This document shows positions 1-8,690 of a stretch of DNA of 64,000 nucleotides, piece by piece. The position numbers and the translations under genes are program-made. Under the pieces are notes generated by a model, which was given only the letters and a program-made list of their open reading frames with translations, did not search any database and was not told the origin of the DNA. Numbering within the stretch: the first letter of the stretch is position 1; every line of letters begins with the position of its first letter. This DNA comes from an uncultured Flavobacteriaceae bacterium (lineage in GTDB: Bacteria > Bacteroidota > Bacteroidia > Flavobacteriales > Flavobacteriaceae): NCBI GenBank assembly GCA_947494695.1, contig CANLWB010000009.1, positions 186,001 to 250,000 on the forward strand, written 5' to 3'.

Positions 1-1202
1 ATGGAATACACATCTCTGTTAATAGAACCATTTTCTACTGATTGATAAAAAATTCGGTTCGAGTTTTTGTCATAACCATAATATCTGGTTACCTCCCAAT
101 TTCCTTTGGTTATTTGATTAATAAGTTTTCCGTTTTTATCGTAATGATAAATATGGTTAAATCCATCTTTTTCGCTAGTCCAGATAAAACTATTGTCTTT
201 CAAAAAGGTTAGGTTGTCTGTTACATCTATATAAGCCTTATCTTTTTCGGCTAAAACTAAATTAGAGGTATTGCTTTTTGCGTTTATCAACCATAAATCC
301 AACTCGTTTTGATGTCTATTCATATAATGAGCACTCAAAATATTAGGATCATTGGTCCATTCAATTCTTGGAATATAGAAATCACTATAAGTCTTGTTTA
401 CTTTTACCTCACGAATTTCATTAGTTTCTAAGTCATATATATGTAAAGACACTTCTGAATTTGCTTCTCCTGCTTTTGGATATTTGAATACATGTTGTGT
501 TTGGTAGAGCTCTTTTCCATAAACATCCATAGAAAACTCTGGCACCTTAGATTCATCAAATCGTATAAAGGCTATTTTATTGCCTTCGGTATTCCACTCG
601 AAAGCACGTACAAAAGAAAACTCCTCTTCGTAAACCCAATCGGTTATACCATTTATGATAACATTCTTTTTACCATCCTGTGTTATTTGATTGGTTTCTC
701 CGGATTCTAAATTTTTAACATATAGATTATTGTTTTTTGCAAAAGCGACCTGACTTCCATCTGGAGAAAATGTAGGTTCCTGAATCTTATCTTCATCAAT
801 TAACGTTATAGATTTATCATCCACATTATAGACATAGTAGTTACCAAGACTTGAACGACGAAAAATGGCTTCTTCGTTCGTTGCTAAAATCACTTTGTTC
901 TCATCGGCACTAAAGGCGTAATCTGTAAAATATGGTATAGCGTCGAGAGTTCCTGAATTTACAAGGGTTTTAACCTTTTCCAGGGTCTTATAATCGTAAA
1001 CATCTATAGTTGTTGTTCTTGCTGCTCTATTAAAACCTAAAACGGAATATTGTTGTCCATTTGCCATGGAATGCAATACATCCATTCTTTCCGTTCTAAA
1101 AGCGCCATTCCAAATGGATTCGAGTGTAATTTCTTTTGTTTGTGCAGTTAAGAAAAACGTTGTTAACAAACAAAAGAAAACAGACAATTTTAGGTGTTTC
1201 AT
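1..1202 (-). CDS. Dipeptidyl peptidase IV (S9B), N-terminal part, cut by window edge
   Basis: This open frame starts at an ATG at 1200-1202 (complement) and runs off the left edge, so about 400 residues are visible and the catalytic domain is missing. It opens with a signal peptide (MKHLKLSVFFCLLTTFFLTAQ), which predicts export to the periplasm. The rest reads as the DPP IV beta-propeller. The motif DWVYEEEF matches the double-Glu motif that holds the substrate N-terminus in DPP IV enzymes. The family removes dipeptides, usually X-Pro, from peptide N-termini. The ORF track omits it because it is incomplete. I am confident of the family but cannot check the catalytic Ser-Asp-His. Confidence 0.9.
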   Translation of the reverse strand, partial: MKHLKLSVFFCLLTTFFLTAQTKEITLESIWNGAFRTERMDVLHSMANGQQYSVLGFNRAARTTTIDVYDYKTLEKVKTLVNSGTLDAIPYFTDYAFSADENKVILATNEEAIFRRSSLGNYYVYNVDDKSITLIDEDKIQEPTFSPDGSQVAFAKNNNLYVKNLESGETNQITQDGKKNVIINGITDWVYEEEFSFVRAFEWNTEGNKIAFIRFDESKVPEFSMDVYGKELYQTQHVFKYPKAGEANSEVSLHIYDLETNEIREVKVNKTYSDFYIPRIEWTNDPNILSAHYMNRHQNELDLWLINAKSNTSNLVLAEKDKAYIDVTDNLTFLKDNSFIWTSEKDGFNHIYHYDKNGKLINQITKGNWEVTRYYGYDKNSNRIFYQSVENGSINRDVYS

Positions 1203-1326
1203 TAAAAAAAATATTTATTTCGTAAAAGGACGTCAAGTTTACTAAAAATTCTTCAAAAAACCAGTTTTATTAACACTTAAATAATTTCCTGCAAATTGAG
1301 GTATTTAATATTCATACCAAGAGTAG

Positions 1327-1334
1327 TATCTTTG
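1327..1334 (+). promoter_or_regulatory. Bacteroidota -7 box upstream of HMG-CoA reductase
   Basis: The sequence tatctttg matches the Bacteroidota sigma-A -7 consensus TAnnTTTG and ends 19 bases before the ATG of the reductase gene. I see no clear -33 TTTG at the usual spacing. Confidence 0.5.
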
Positions 1335-1353
1335 TACTGCAAACGAACATTTT

Positions 1354-2670
1354 ATGAGTAAATCTATCTCGGGTTTTTCTAAACTAACCAAATCAAAAAA
1401 AATCGATTGGATTGTTGACACTTATTTTTCAAATACGGAAGAAGCTAAACGTGTTTTAATCCAATATTGGAATACAGATGAAAAACTGCAACAACTCCAT
1501 GATGAGTTTATTGAAAATACGATAACCAACTATTACCTGCCTTTGGGTGTGGCTCCTAATTTTTTAATTAACGATAGGCTTTACACGATTCCTATGGCTA
1601 TTGAAGAAAGTTCGGTAGTTGCTGCGGCGAGTAAAGCTGCAAAATTCTGGTTAGATCGCGGCGGATTTAAAACACGAGTTGTTTCGACCACCAAAATTGG
1701 TCAGGTCCATTTTATATATAAAGGTGATTTTAATAAATTAAGTCAGTTTTTTAGCGTCATAAAGTCTAAACTTATTGAGGATTCCAAATCGATTACGTCC
1801 AATATGGAAAAACGTGGCGGTGGAATTTTAGATATTGAATTGCGAGATAAGACTAAGGACATAGATCATTACTACCAACTTCACGCATCATTTGAAACCC
1901 TAGATGCTATGGGTGCTAATTTTATAAATTCCTGCCTGGAACAGTTTGCTACAACTTTTAAAAGAGAAGCTCTTGAATTTTATGCTTTCACTGAAGCTGA
2001 AAAGCAAATAGATATTGTCATGAGTATTTTATCTAATTATGTTCCAGATTGCTTAGTGCGTGCCGAAGTAAACTGTAAGGTTGAGGACTTAAGCGAAAGC
2101 GACTCCATATCTGGAGAGGCATTTGCGAAAAAGTTTGTACAGGCCATTAATATTGCTGAAGTAGAGCCTTACCGAGCCGTTACTCATAATAAAGGGATCA
2201 TGAATGGCATAGATGCCGTTGTTTTGGCTACTGGAAATGATTTTAGAGCTGTTGAAGCGGGCGTGCATGCCTATGCGTCCAGAAAAGGCACATACAGCAG
2301 CCTAACTCATGCTAAAATTGAAAACGGAATCTTCTCTTTTTGGATGGATATTCCATTAGCACTGGGTACTGTTGGCGGACTTACGGGTTTACATCCGTTA
2401 GTAAAATTAGCATTAGAGTTATTACATAAACCATCTGCTAAGGAACTTATGCAAATCGTTGCTGTTGCCGGTTTGGCTCAAAATTTCGCAGCTATTCGTT
2501 CACTCATCACAACGGGAATTCAGCAGGGACATATGAAAATGCATTTAATGAATATTCTTAATCAATTCGATGCAAATAACGAGGAAAAGGAAAGGATTAC
2601 CGCATACTTTAAGACGAATACCGTAACACATAGTGCCGTTGTTGAAGCCATTAATAAGTTGAGGGAGTAG
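1354..2670 (+). CDS. mvaA: Hydroxymethylglutaryl-CoA reductase, class II (degradative-type)
   Basis: The 438-residue length fits class II HMG-CoA reductases, which interconvert HMG-CoA and mevalonate. Family landmarks are visible: the catalytic Glu in PMAIEESSVVAAASKAA, DAMGANFINSC in the dinucleotide-binding part, the catalytic Lys and Asp in THNKGIMNGIDAVVLATGND, and the catalytic His region GHMKMH near the C-terminus. Databases call such proteins degradative, but Flavobacteriaceae use the mevalonate pathway, so I infer a biosynthetic role. The GYDIA-type GHMP kinase downstream, separated only by a repeat array and a GIY-YIG gene, supports this. There is no signal peptide, so it should be cytosolic. 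Confidence 0.93.
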   Translation: MSKSISGFSKLTKSKKIDWIVDTYFSNTEEAKRVLIQYWNTDEKLQQLHDEFIENTITNYYLPLGVAPNFLINDRLYTIPMAIEESSVVAAASKAAKFWLDRGGFKTRVVSTTKIGQVHFIYKGDFNKLSQFFSVIKSKLIEDSKSITSNMEKRGGGILDIELRDKTKDIDHYYQLHASFETLDAMGANFINSCLEQFATTFKREALEFYAFTEAEKQIDIVMSILSNYVPDCLVRAEVNCKVEDLSESDSISGEAFAKKFVQAINIAEVEPYRAVTHNKGIMNGIDAVVLATGNDFRAVEAGVHAYASRKGTYSSLTHAKIENGIFSFWMDIPLALGTVGGLTGLHPLVKLALELLHKPSAKELMQIVAVAGLAQNFAAIRSLITTGIQQGHMKMHLMNILNQFDANNEEKERITAYFKTNTVTHSAVVEAINKLRE

Positions 2671-2722
2671 GATTGGGTTATTAGGTAAAAATATTTATAA
2701 TGTATTACCGGTGACTAAGTGC

Positions 2723-2741
2723 CGGCCTGCCGCACGGGCAA
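2723..2741. repeat. Second palindrome nested in a left arm (copy 1)
   Basis: The left arm of the first unit is interrupted by gccggcctgccgcacgggca, a decayed relative of the perfect palindrome at 3744-3764. The normal arm resumes after it as agtagtcgaagc. Confidence 0.6.
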
Positions 2742-3132
2742 GTAGTCGAAGCTACAAAACAATGACGGAACCTCTAAAAAATATTGGCAACATACAACAA
2801 TCAGTGATTTCGACTACGCTCAATCACCGCACAAAAATTAATACCACACCGGTGGCTGAGCGCAGCCGAAGCTACAAAACAATGACGGAATCTCTAAAAA
2901 ATATTAGCAACATACGACAATCAGTGATTTCGACTACGCTCAATCACCGTTCGACTACGCTCAATCACCGCACAAAAAGTAATACCACACCGGTGGCTGA
3001 GCGAAGTCGAAGCTACAAAACAATGACGGAATCTCTAAAAAATATTAGCAACATACAACAATCAGTGATTTCGACTACGCTCAATCACCGTTCGACTACG
3101 CTCAATCACCGCACAAAAAGTAATACCACACT

Positions 3133-3497
3133 GGTGGCTGAGCGCAGCCGAAGCCACATCAATTTAACAGCATATGCCTAAAGGTTTTGTATATATATTA
3201 GAATGTTCAGATGGCACCTTTTACACGGGTAGCACCATTGATTTGGATAAAAGATTAGCGGAACATCAAAATGGTCAGGGAGCTAATCATACAAAGAAAA
3301 GACTTCCGGTTGAGCTGGTATATATTCAGAAATTCCCAAGGATTGATGAGGCTTTCTATAGAGAGAAACAAATTCAGGGATGGAGCAGAAAAAAGAAACA
3401 AGCACTCATCGAAAACAATTTTGATGAATTAAAAAAATATGCTGAATGCATGAATGATAGTCATTATAAAGAGTGGCTTCGACTACGCTCAGCCACC
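3133..3497 (+). mobile_element. GIY-YIG gene bounded by 24-bp inverted repeats (putative mobile element)
   Basis: The left end (3133-3156) begins ggtggctgagcgcagccg and the right end (3474-3497) is its reverse complement with two mismatches in 24 bases. The 365 bp between the outer edges hold almost nothing but the GIY-YIG ORF. These ends are the same arms as in the surrounding 98-bp units, so those units look like non-autonomous derivatives in which a spacer of about 55 bases replaces the gene. I see no flanking target-site duplication, because the neighbouring sequence is itself repeat. Mobility is an inference; the repeat architecture is read directly. Confidence 0.6.
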
Positions 3498-3530
3498 GCA
3501 GATCATAAAAAAAATGAAGATCAGAAATAA
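3174..3530 (+). CDS. Small GIY-YIG nuclease-like protein
   Basis: This 118-residue protein has the single-domain GIY-YIG fold signature: FVYILECSDGTFYTGS (GIY and YIG segments), the Arg in LDKRLAEHQNG, and the metal-binding Glu in AFYREKQIQGW. The domain ends near residue 98, so it resembles UPF0213-type proteins of about 95-100 residues. The last 17-20 residues (LRLRSATADHKK...) are simply translation of the right inverted repeat, so the natural stop may have been lost or the tail is inert. The ATG at 3174 lies 17 bases inside the left inverted repeat. It could be a stand-alone nuclease or the enzyme acting on the surrounding repeats; the second idea is inference from position. Confidence 0.85.
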   Translation: MPKGFVYILECSDGTFYTGSTIDLDKRLAEHQNGQGANHTKKRLPVELVYIQKFPRIDEAFYREKQIQGWSRKKKQALIENNFDELKKYAECMNDSHYKEWLRLRSATADHKKNEDQK

Positions 3531-3743
3531 AGACCTGTCAATACTTATTTCGACAACGCTCAATCACCACACAACAAATAACTCTAAACCGGTGGCTGAG
3601 CGAAGTCGAAGCCACAAAACAATGACGGAATCTCTAAAAAATATTGGCAACATACAACAATCAGTGATTTCGACTACGCTCAATCACCGTTCGACTACGC
3701 TCAATCACCGCACAAAAATTAATACTAAACCGGTGGCTGAGCG

Positions 3744-3764
3744 CCCGCCTGCCGGACGGGCAGG
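3744..3764. repeat. Second palindrome nested in a left arm (copy 2)
   Basis: The left arm ggtggctgagcg is split from its continuation aagtcgaagcc by cccgcctgccggacgggcag plus one g, which folds on itself (CCTGCC-GGACGGGCAGG). It looks like a different palindromic repeat family inserted into the first. Confidence 0.75.
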
Positions 3765-3827
3765 AAGTCGAAGCCATAACCCGAAAGAACACATACCAAA
3801 ACCAAACTCACAAAGCCACACGAAATC

Positions 3828-4736
3828 ATGAGGAACCCTATTTATAGTAATGGAAAACTTTTACTCACTGGAGAATACGCTGTCCTTGATGGTGCACTGT
3901 CTTTAGCCGTGCCTACTAAATTCGGACAGTCCTTATCGGTCGAGGCCATCGACGTTCCCCAAATAATATGGAAAAGTTTGGATGAAAACGATGCTATTTG
4001 GTTTGAAACCGATATTTCTGTGGAACATATTAATTCGAATACCGTAACCAATCACGAGTATACAGATCGGCTTATTCAAATTTTAGGAGCTGCTAAAAAG
4101 CTTAATCCCGACTTTTTAAGTGATGGTCGTGGTTATAATGTTTCTACCAAACTGGATTTCCCAAGACATTGGGGGTTAGGCACCTCTTCGACATTAATAA
4201 ACAATATTGCTCAATGGGCCAATATTGATGCTTACAAGCTCTTAGAGCTGACCTTTGGTGGCAGTGGGTACGATATTGCATGTGCACAGCATGACTCTTC
4301 TATCCTTTATCAATTAGAACACAACAAACCTTTTGTAAAATTGGTAGATTTTAACCCAGTTTTTATAGATCATCTATACTTTGTATATCTAAACAAAAAA
4401 CAGAACAGCCGAGATGGCATAAGGCATTATAATGCCAATAAGACTAATTTAAAATCCGTTCTTGAAGATATTAACAAGATTACTTCTGAGGTGATTAATA
4501 CAGCCAACCTGGAGCATTTTGAAACCTTGATAGATAAACATGAAACCATCATATCTAAACTAACCAGGCAAGCCCCTGTTAAGACACGTCTCTTTAGTGA
4601 TTTTAAAGGCAGTATTAAAAGCCTTGGCGCCTGGGGAGGCGATTTTGTCCTGGCTACCACTAAGAACAACCCAATCACCTATTTTAAGGATAAAGGGTTT
4701 GAGACCGTAATTCGTTATAGTGATATGGTCTTATAA
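3828..4736 (+). CDS. GYDIA family GHMP kinase (mevalonate-pathway kinase candidate)
   Basis: The 302-residue protein has GHMP-kinase layout: an N-terminal GKLLLTGEYAVLDGALSLAVP strand-loop, the ATP-binding segment PRHWGLGTSSTL (GHMP P-x3-GLGSS), and GGSGYDIACA, the motif that names the GYDIA subfamily. GHMP kinases phosphorylate small metabolites such as mevalonate, phosphomevalonate or galactose. The nearby HMG-CoA reductase argues for a mevalonate-pathway substrate, but which kinase step it performs cannot be read here. The ATG lies 53 bases past the end of the repeat array, so its promoter may lie in or beyond the repeats. Confidence 0.88.
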   Translation: MRNPIYSNGKLLLTGEYAVLDGALSLAVPTKFGQSLSVEAIDVPQIIWKSLDENDAIWFETDISVEHINSNTVTNHEYTDRLIQILGAAKKLNPDFLSDGRGYNVSTKLDFPRHWGLGTSSTLINNIAQWANIDAYKLLELTFGGSGYDIACAQHDSSILYQLEHNKPFVKLVDFNPVFIDHLYFVYLNKKQNSRDGIRHYNANKTNLKSVLEDINKITSEVINTANLEHFETLIDKHETIISKLTRQAPVKTRLFSDFKGSIKSLGAWGGDFVLATTKNNPITYFKDKGFETVIRYSDMVL

Positions 4737-4768
4737 AAAAAGGCCTCGTTAAGACGAGACCTTTTAAA
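4735..4768. terminator. Bidirectional intrinsic terminator
   Basis: The segment aaaaggcctcgttaagacga followed by gaccttttaaat forms a stem with a TTAA loop and T/A tails on both sides. It sits between the convergent GHMP kinase and isomerase genes and would serve both. Confidence 0.75.
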
Positions 4769-4788
4769 TACTTTATTTCTTTGTGTTC

Positions 4789-6912
4789 TTACTGAACCTG
4801 AGTTTCGGCTCTGTTATCTTCGATTTCTGCTGCTTCTTTTAAAGCCTGATACAGTTTTGTATTTACTGTACTCATTTTTTGTTGCTCTACTCTGTTTGCA
4901 GCCGCCTGATAGTTATCTAGTTTTACAGCTGGAGTTACTTTAGTAACTTGAATTAGGTATACTCCCTTTTCGCCATCTACTAGTTTTGAGGTCTCTCCTT
5001 CTTTCAATCCAAATGCAGCACCAACTACCATAGGCTCTCTTCCTGCTCCAGAAATGGTTGGGCTTTTCATATTAAGAGCTGATGCCGATCTTACAGTTGT
5101 ATTTTCTGCAGCAGCTAAATCCTCCAATGTTGTAGCAGAGACTCTATCTCTTATCATCTTAGCCTTCTTTTCTTTTCTTACTAAAGGCAATACTTTAGCT
5201 GTAGCATCTTCTACAGACATTAGTCCTTCTTTATGCTTAGCAACTAACTGTGCCACAACATAACCGTTAGGAATGTTAAAACGTTTTACAGCTCCAATTT
5301 CTGTATCTTTATTAAATGCCCAACGCACAATTGGCCTTTGGTTCCCTACTCCAGGGATGTTCTCATCTAATACTTTTATCCCATTTACTGGTCGTACTGT
5401 AAATGAATTTTCTTTAGACATAGCTTCGAAATCTCCTTCGCTTGCTTTGATTTCAAAATTAGAAGCGTCTCTAAATAATTCTGCTGTAGTTGCTTCAGAA
5501 GGTTCTATTTTTCTTGCTATAGTTCCTACCTGAACGGCTTTTGTTTTATTCTTCTGACCTTCAATCTCAATAATGTGAAATCCAAAAACTGTTTTCACTA
5601 CTCCGATATCCCCTACTTCACCTTCGAATTCAAAATCATTAAACTCTGGAACCATTCTATTATATGGATGCCAATCGTAACGTCCTTCGTTGTTAACGCT
5701 TCCTTGATCTGATGAAAATTCTTTTACTAAATCCGGGAATTTAGAACGATCTGATTTTATTACGGTTAGTAAACTATCTGAAGTAACTTTAGCCTCTGCT
5801 TCTGTTTGAGTTACATCTGGACCTGCACTTTGAGCACCTTTAAATGGAATTAAAATATGTCTTACTTTAGCCGAATCTGGAACCTGCTTTACAGCAATAA
5901 CTTTAGTAATCTTAAAATACCCGTTATCTTTATATGGTCCGTAAACTCCAGATGCTTCTAAATTGTAAATACTATCTGCTGCAGTAGTAGGTAAACTTGA
6001 TTTAAATACAAAACGCTTATCAAACTTAATATCTGAGTTTGAGTTGATATAATCCTCATTATCCTTAACTTGAGAAAATGCGTGGATGGTATCTTTTCTT
6101 CCTCTGTCATCAACAAAACGTCCTTTTAAAAAGACATTAAGATCGGCTTTTAATGCGTTTTCATCTTCTACAGACGCCACTTCACTAAACTGTACAAATT
6201 TAATATCTCTTGAAGCTTCAACTTCGTAAGCTTTTTTATTTTCATTAATATAACCTGCTATCTCAGATTTAGAAACTTCTACTAAACTATCCTTAATAGT
6301 AGAATAAGCAACCTGAACATATTTTATATCAACTTTATCGCCTGCTAACTTATGCTCTAATTCACCTTCTGCCAATGTTCCGGTTAATCCGGCTTTCACC
6401 ATGTTAAAGTAGTTTTGCTGTAATCCGTTTGCCGCTATAGACTGCTCGTAATTAATCCAGCTAGCATAAGCTTGTTGCGATGTTTCTTTTAAGTTAGCGA
6501 TATACTCATTTAACTTATTTTCATCAAAAATACCGGCTTCGTTTAAAAACTCTGGGCTTGTAGCCAGAGAGGTCTTTAACAAATCTCTCATTTGATCTTT
6601 CTCAACAGAAATACCTAGCTCGTCATACTGAGTCTGCATAACAGCTCTTCTCACCTCTTGCTCCCATACCATGTTCATCACTTGTGTATTTGTAGCATTT
6701 GGCCCGGATTGTCTTTGTGCGCGTTCTACCTTCTCCAGGAAATCTTCACGTGTTATATCTGTACCATTTATAGTAGCAACGATGTTTTGCGATTTTGAAG
6801 AAAGCGCATCACTATTTTTAAATAAATCTGCTAATACAAAAGAAAATAACGCCAATGCTATAATTAATATTAAAAATAGTGAGCGTTGTCTAATCTTATT
6901 TAAAACTGCCAT
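4789..6912 (-). CDS. SurA/PpiD-like peptidylprolyl isomerase, membrane-anchored
   Basis: The 707-residue protein starts MAVLNKIRQRSLFLILIIALALFSFVLADLF, with one transmembrane helix and most of the chain in the periplasm, as in PpiD. Residues about 40-170 form a SurA-N-like chaperone region. Residues about 345-452 are a PPIC/parvulin rotamase domain (AKVRHILIPF ... FGFHIIEIEG). A long second chaperone-like region follows. It should assist folding of exported and outer-membrane proteins. It is the last gene of the leftward block that includes lptC and an outer-membrane barrel, which fits an envelope-biogenesis role. The length is typical of Bacteroidota PpiD-like proteins. Confidence 0.9.
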   Translation of the reverse strand: MAVLNKIRQRSLFLILIIALALFSFVLADLFKNSDALSSKSQNIVATINGTDITREDFLEKVERAQRQSGPNATNTQVMNMVWEQEVRRAVMQTQYDELGISVEKDQMRDLLKTSLATSPEFLNEAGIFDENKLNEYIANLKETSQQAYASWINYEQSIAANGLQQNYFNMVKAGLTGTLAEGELEHKLAGDKVDIKYVQVAYSTIKDSLVEVSKSEIAGYINENKKAYEVEASRDIKFVQFSEVASVEDENALKADLNVFLKGRFVDDRGRKDTIHAFSQVKDNEDYINSNSDIKFDKRFVFKSSLPTTAADSIYNLEASGVYGPYKDNGYFKITKVIAVKQVPDSAKVRHILIPFKGAQSAGPDVTQTEAEAKVTSDSLLTVIKSDRSKFPDLVKEFSSDQGSVNNEGRYDWHPYNRMVPEFNDFEFEGEVGDIGVVKTVFGFHIIEIEGQKNKTKAVQVGTIARKIEPSEATTAELFRDASNFEIKASEGDFEAMSKENSFTVRPVNGIKVLDENIPGVGNQRPIVRWAFNKDTEIGAVKRFNIPNGYVVAQLVAKHKEGLMSVEDATAKVLPLVRKEKKAKMIRDRVSATTLEDLAAAENTTVRSASALNMKSPTISGAGREPMVVGAAFGLKEGETSKLVDGEKGVYLIQVTKVTPAVKLDNYQAAANRVEQQKMSTVNTKLYQALKEAAEIEDNRAETQVQ

Positions 6913-7136
6913 TTTGTAATTTAAATTTTAAAAATCCGTGTTAGGATTTAACTGGTTAAGTTAGTTGTCAATTTCATTCGAATTGACAAAATATCGTGCG
7001 CGAAAATACCATTTTCTATTTAATAATAAAAGTAGAAAGACGCATTAATTATATTAAACGCATAGATTCTCGCTTTCTTATAAATAACGGTAGCAGATCA
7101 ATCTTTAGTAAAAATCTAACCGTAACTTTTTTACCA

Positions 7137-8426
7137 TCAATCTTCTTCTAAACGTCTCAATTCCACCAGGTCAATTTTCGTATTAGAAACTTCTAATATT
7201 TTAAACTGAAATGTTTCTATTTTAACGATATCATCCTGGTTGGGAATTCCTTCGGTATGGTTTACAATAAGCCCTCCAAGTGTTTCATAATTCTCACTTT
7301 CGGGCAAGTTTATTTTATAGGTTTCATTTAGATAATCTACCTCTAAACGTGCAGAAAAACAATACGTATCTTCATCTATAACATCTTCAATAAGATCTAC
7401 AGTATCATGTTCATCCTCAATTTCACCAAATAATTCTTCTACAATATCTTCAACAGTCATTATACCAGATGTTCCTCCGTATTCATCTAAAACTACAGCT
7501 ATACTTCTACGCTTTTTGGTCAATACGCCTAGCACATCTTTAACCAATACTGTTTCTGGAACAAACTCTACGGGTAGCATCATGGATTTAATATCCCTGG
7601 GTTTCTTAAACAATTCAAAAGAATGTACATACCCCAAAATATCATCCATAGTATCCTTATAAACCAATATTTTGGTACACCCCGATTCAATAAACAAATT
7701 GTTAAGTGATTTAATAGAATCGTTAATTTCTACCGCAATAATTTCAGTACGTGGCACCATAACCTCCCGGGCCTTAACTTCTGAAAATTCCAGAGCATTT
7801 TGAAAAATCTGAATTTCGGTATCAATCTCTTCATGAGCTTCCACAGCTTCCATTTGTTCACTGATGTAGTTTCCGAGCTCTACTTTTGTAAACGCAAGCT
7901 GTATCTGGTCTCCTTCCGTCTTAAACAGATGTTTAAGCACAAAGTCTGAAATCCAGATAACAAAATCTGAGATGAATGTGAACAAAAGATAAAATGCATA
8001 GGCCGGAATTGCCAATGCTTTTATGAGGGTATTCGAATAGATCTGAAAAAACACCTTAGGCAAAAATTCTGCAGTAATTAAGATAATGAATGTCGATATT
8101 AACGTTTGAGAAAGCAAACTTAAATCGGTAAGCATATAGTTTATAAAACTATACGAGGTTGGTAATATGCCTTGAAACCATTTCACCAATACATCGCCCA
8201 TAAAAAACCCATAAATTACCAGTGCTATATTGTTCCCAATAAGCATGGTCGCAATAAACTTGGAAGGTTTGGCTGTAAGTCTACTTAGCACTTTCGCAAA
8301 AATACTCTCTTGCTTTTTTTCAATTTCTATATGAATTTTGTTTGAAGATACATAGGCAATCTCCATTCCCGAGAAAAAAGCAGAAAGCATCAATGATGCA
8401 ATTATAATAATTACATATATGCTCAT
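7137..8426 (-). CDS. CNNM/HlyC-CorC family membrane protein (hemolysin family)
   Basis: The 429 residues show the CNNM layout. A DUF21 membrane domain (about 1-185) opens MSIYVIIIIASLMLSAFFSGMEIAYVS. A CBS pair follows at about 205-325 (REVMVPRTEI; VLDEYGGTSGIMTVEDIVEELFGEI). The CorC_HlyC domain is at about 340-425. Such proteins are linked to magnesium or cobalt efflux; the hemolysin name is historical. A related Bacteroidota paralogue is GldE, but nothing here requires that assignment. Its start abuts the stop of the upstream small membrane protein, so they are probably co-transcribed. Confidence 0.9.
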   Translation of the reverse strand: MSIYVIIIIASLMLSAFFSGMEIAYVSSNKIHIEIEKKQESIFAKVLSRLTAKPSKFIATMLIGNNIALVIYGFFMGDVLVKWFQGILPTSYSFINYMLTDLSLLSQTLISTFIILITAEFLPKVFFQIYSNTLIKALAIPAYAFYLLFTFISDFVIWISDFVLKHLFKTEGDQIQLAFTKVELGNYISEQMEAVEAHEEIDTEIQIFQNALEFSEVKAREVMVPRTEIIAVEINDSIKSLNNLFIESGCTKILVYKDTMDDILGYVHSFELFKKPRDIKSMMLPVEFVPETVLVKDVLGVLTKKRRSIAVVLDEYGGTSGIMTVEDIVEELFGEIEDEHDTVDLIEDVIDEDTYCFSARLEVDYLNETYKINLPESENYETLGGLIVNHTEGIPNQDDIVKIETFQFKILEVSNTKIDLVELRRLEED

Positions 8427-8621
8427 TTAGTTGGTATTACCTTTCTTTTCGAACTTTTTACTAAACTTCCTTCTAAAGAAAAACATAAAAATTGCGAGGG
8501 CAGCAAGTAATATAGAAGGATAGGCAATTTCGCCTGTACTGGTATATTTTGCAATGGCATCATAAATAAATAGCCCTGCAAACCCCAAATAGGCGTATTG
8601 AAAAATCTTTGAATATTTCAT
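8427..8621 (-). CDS. Small two-helix membrane protein
   Basis: The 64-residue ORF has two predicted helices (around AYLGFAGLFIYDAIA and ILLAALAIFMFFF) and a strongly basic C-terminus (RRKFSKKFEKK). I do not recognise a family. It lies between lptC and the CNNM gene with almost no gap to the latter. The position and hydrophobic pattern suggest a real gene. Confidence 0.7.
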   Translation of the reverse strand: MKYSKIFQYAYLGFAGLFIYDAIAKYTSTGEIAYPSILLAALAIFMFFFRRKFSKKFEKKGNTN

Positions 8622-8690
8622 TAAATAACAATCGTTAGTTTATTATAACAAAGATAATAAATTCGAAACAAGAATTCTGTGAAGGTATAC

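Larger units (their letters stand above)
2710..3775. repeat. Array of inverted-repeat (REP/MITE-like) units flanking a GIY-YIG gene
   Basis: The core unit is a left arm GGTGGCTGAGCG-AG-CGAAGC, a spacer of about 55 bases (acaaaacaatgacggaatc...), and a right arm TTCGACTACGCTCAATCACC that is the near reverse complement of the left arm. Two 98-bp units are at 2851-2948 and 2992-3089. A unit with a disrupted left arm is at 2710-2828, and another is at 3591-3688. Extra right arms of exactly 21 bases are at 2950-2970, 3091-3111 and 3690-3710. Linkers read cacaaaaa-taatac. Periods of 120 and 141 are multiples of three, which is why long false ORFs (2711-3181 and 3454-3831) stay open. Confidence 0.9.

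Noticed and set aside
492-710. 72-residue rightward ORF
   Set aside because: Antisense to the DPP IV coding frame.
2711-3181. 156-residue ORF of VAERSRS/STTLNHR repeats
   Set aside because: It is translation of the inverted-repeat array; both strands and several frames give similar low-information peptides, and no start signal is evident.
2710-3775. CRISPR array
   Set aside because: Units are 98 bp with near-identical interiors, inverted arms and no unique spacers, and no cas gene is present.
3454-3831. 125-residue ORF after the GIY-YIG gene
   Set aside because: Same repeat translation; it also overlaps the end of the GIY-YIG gene and the start of the kinase gene.
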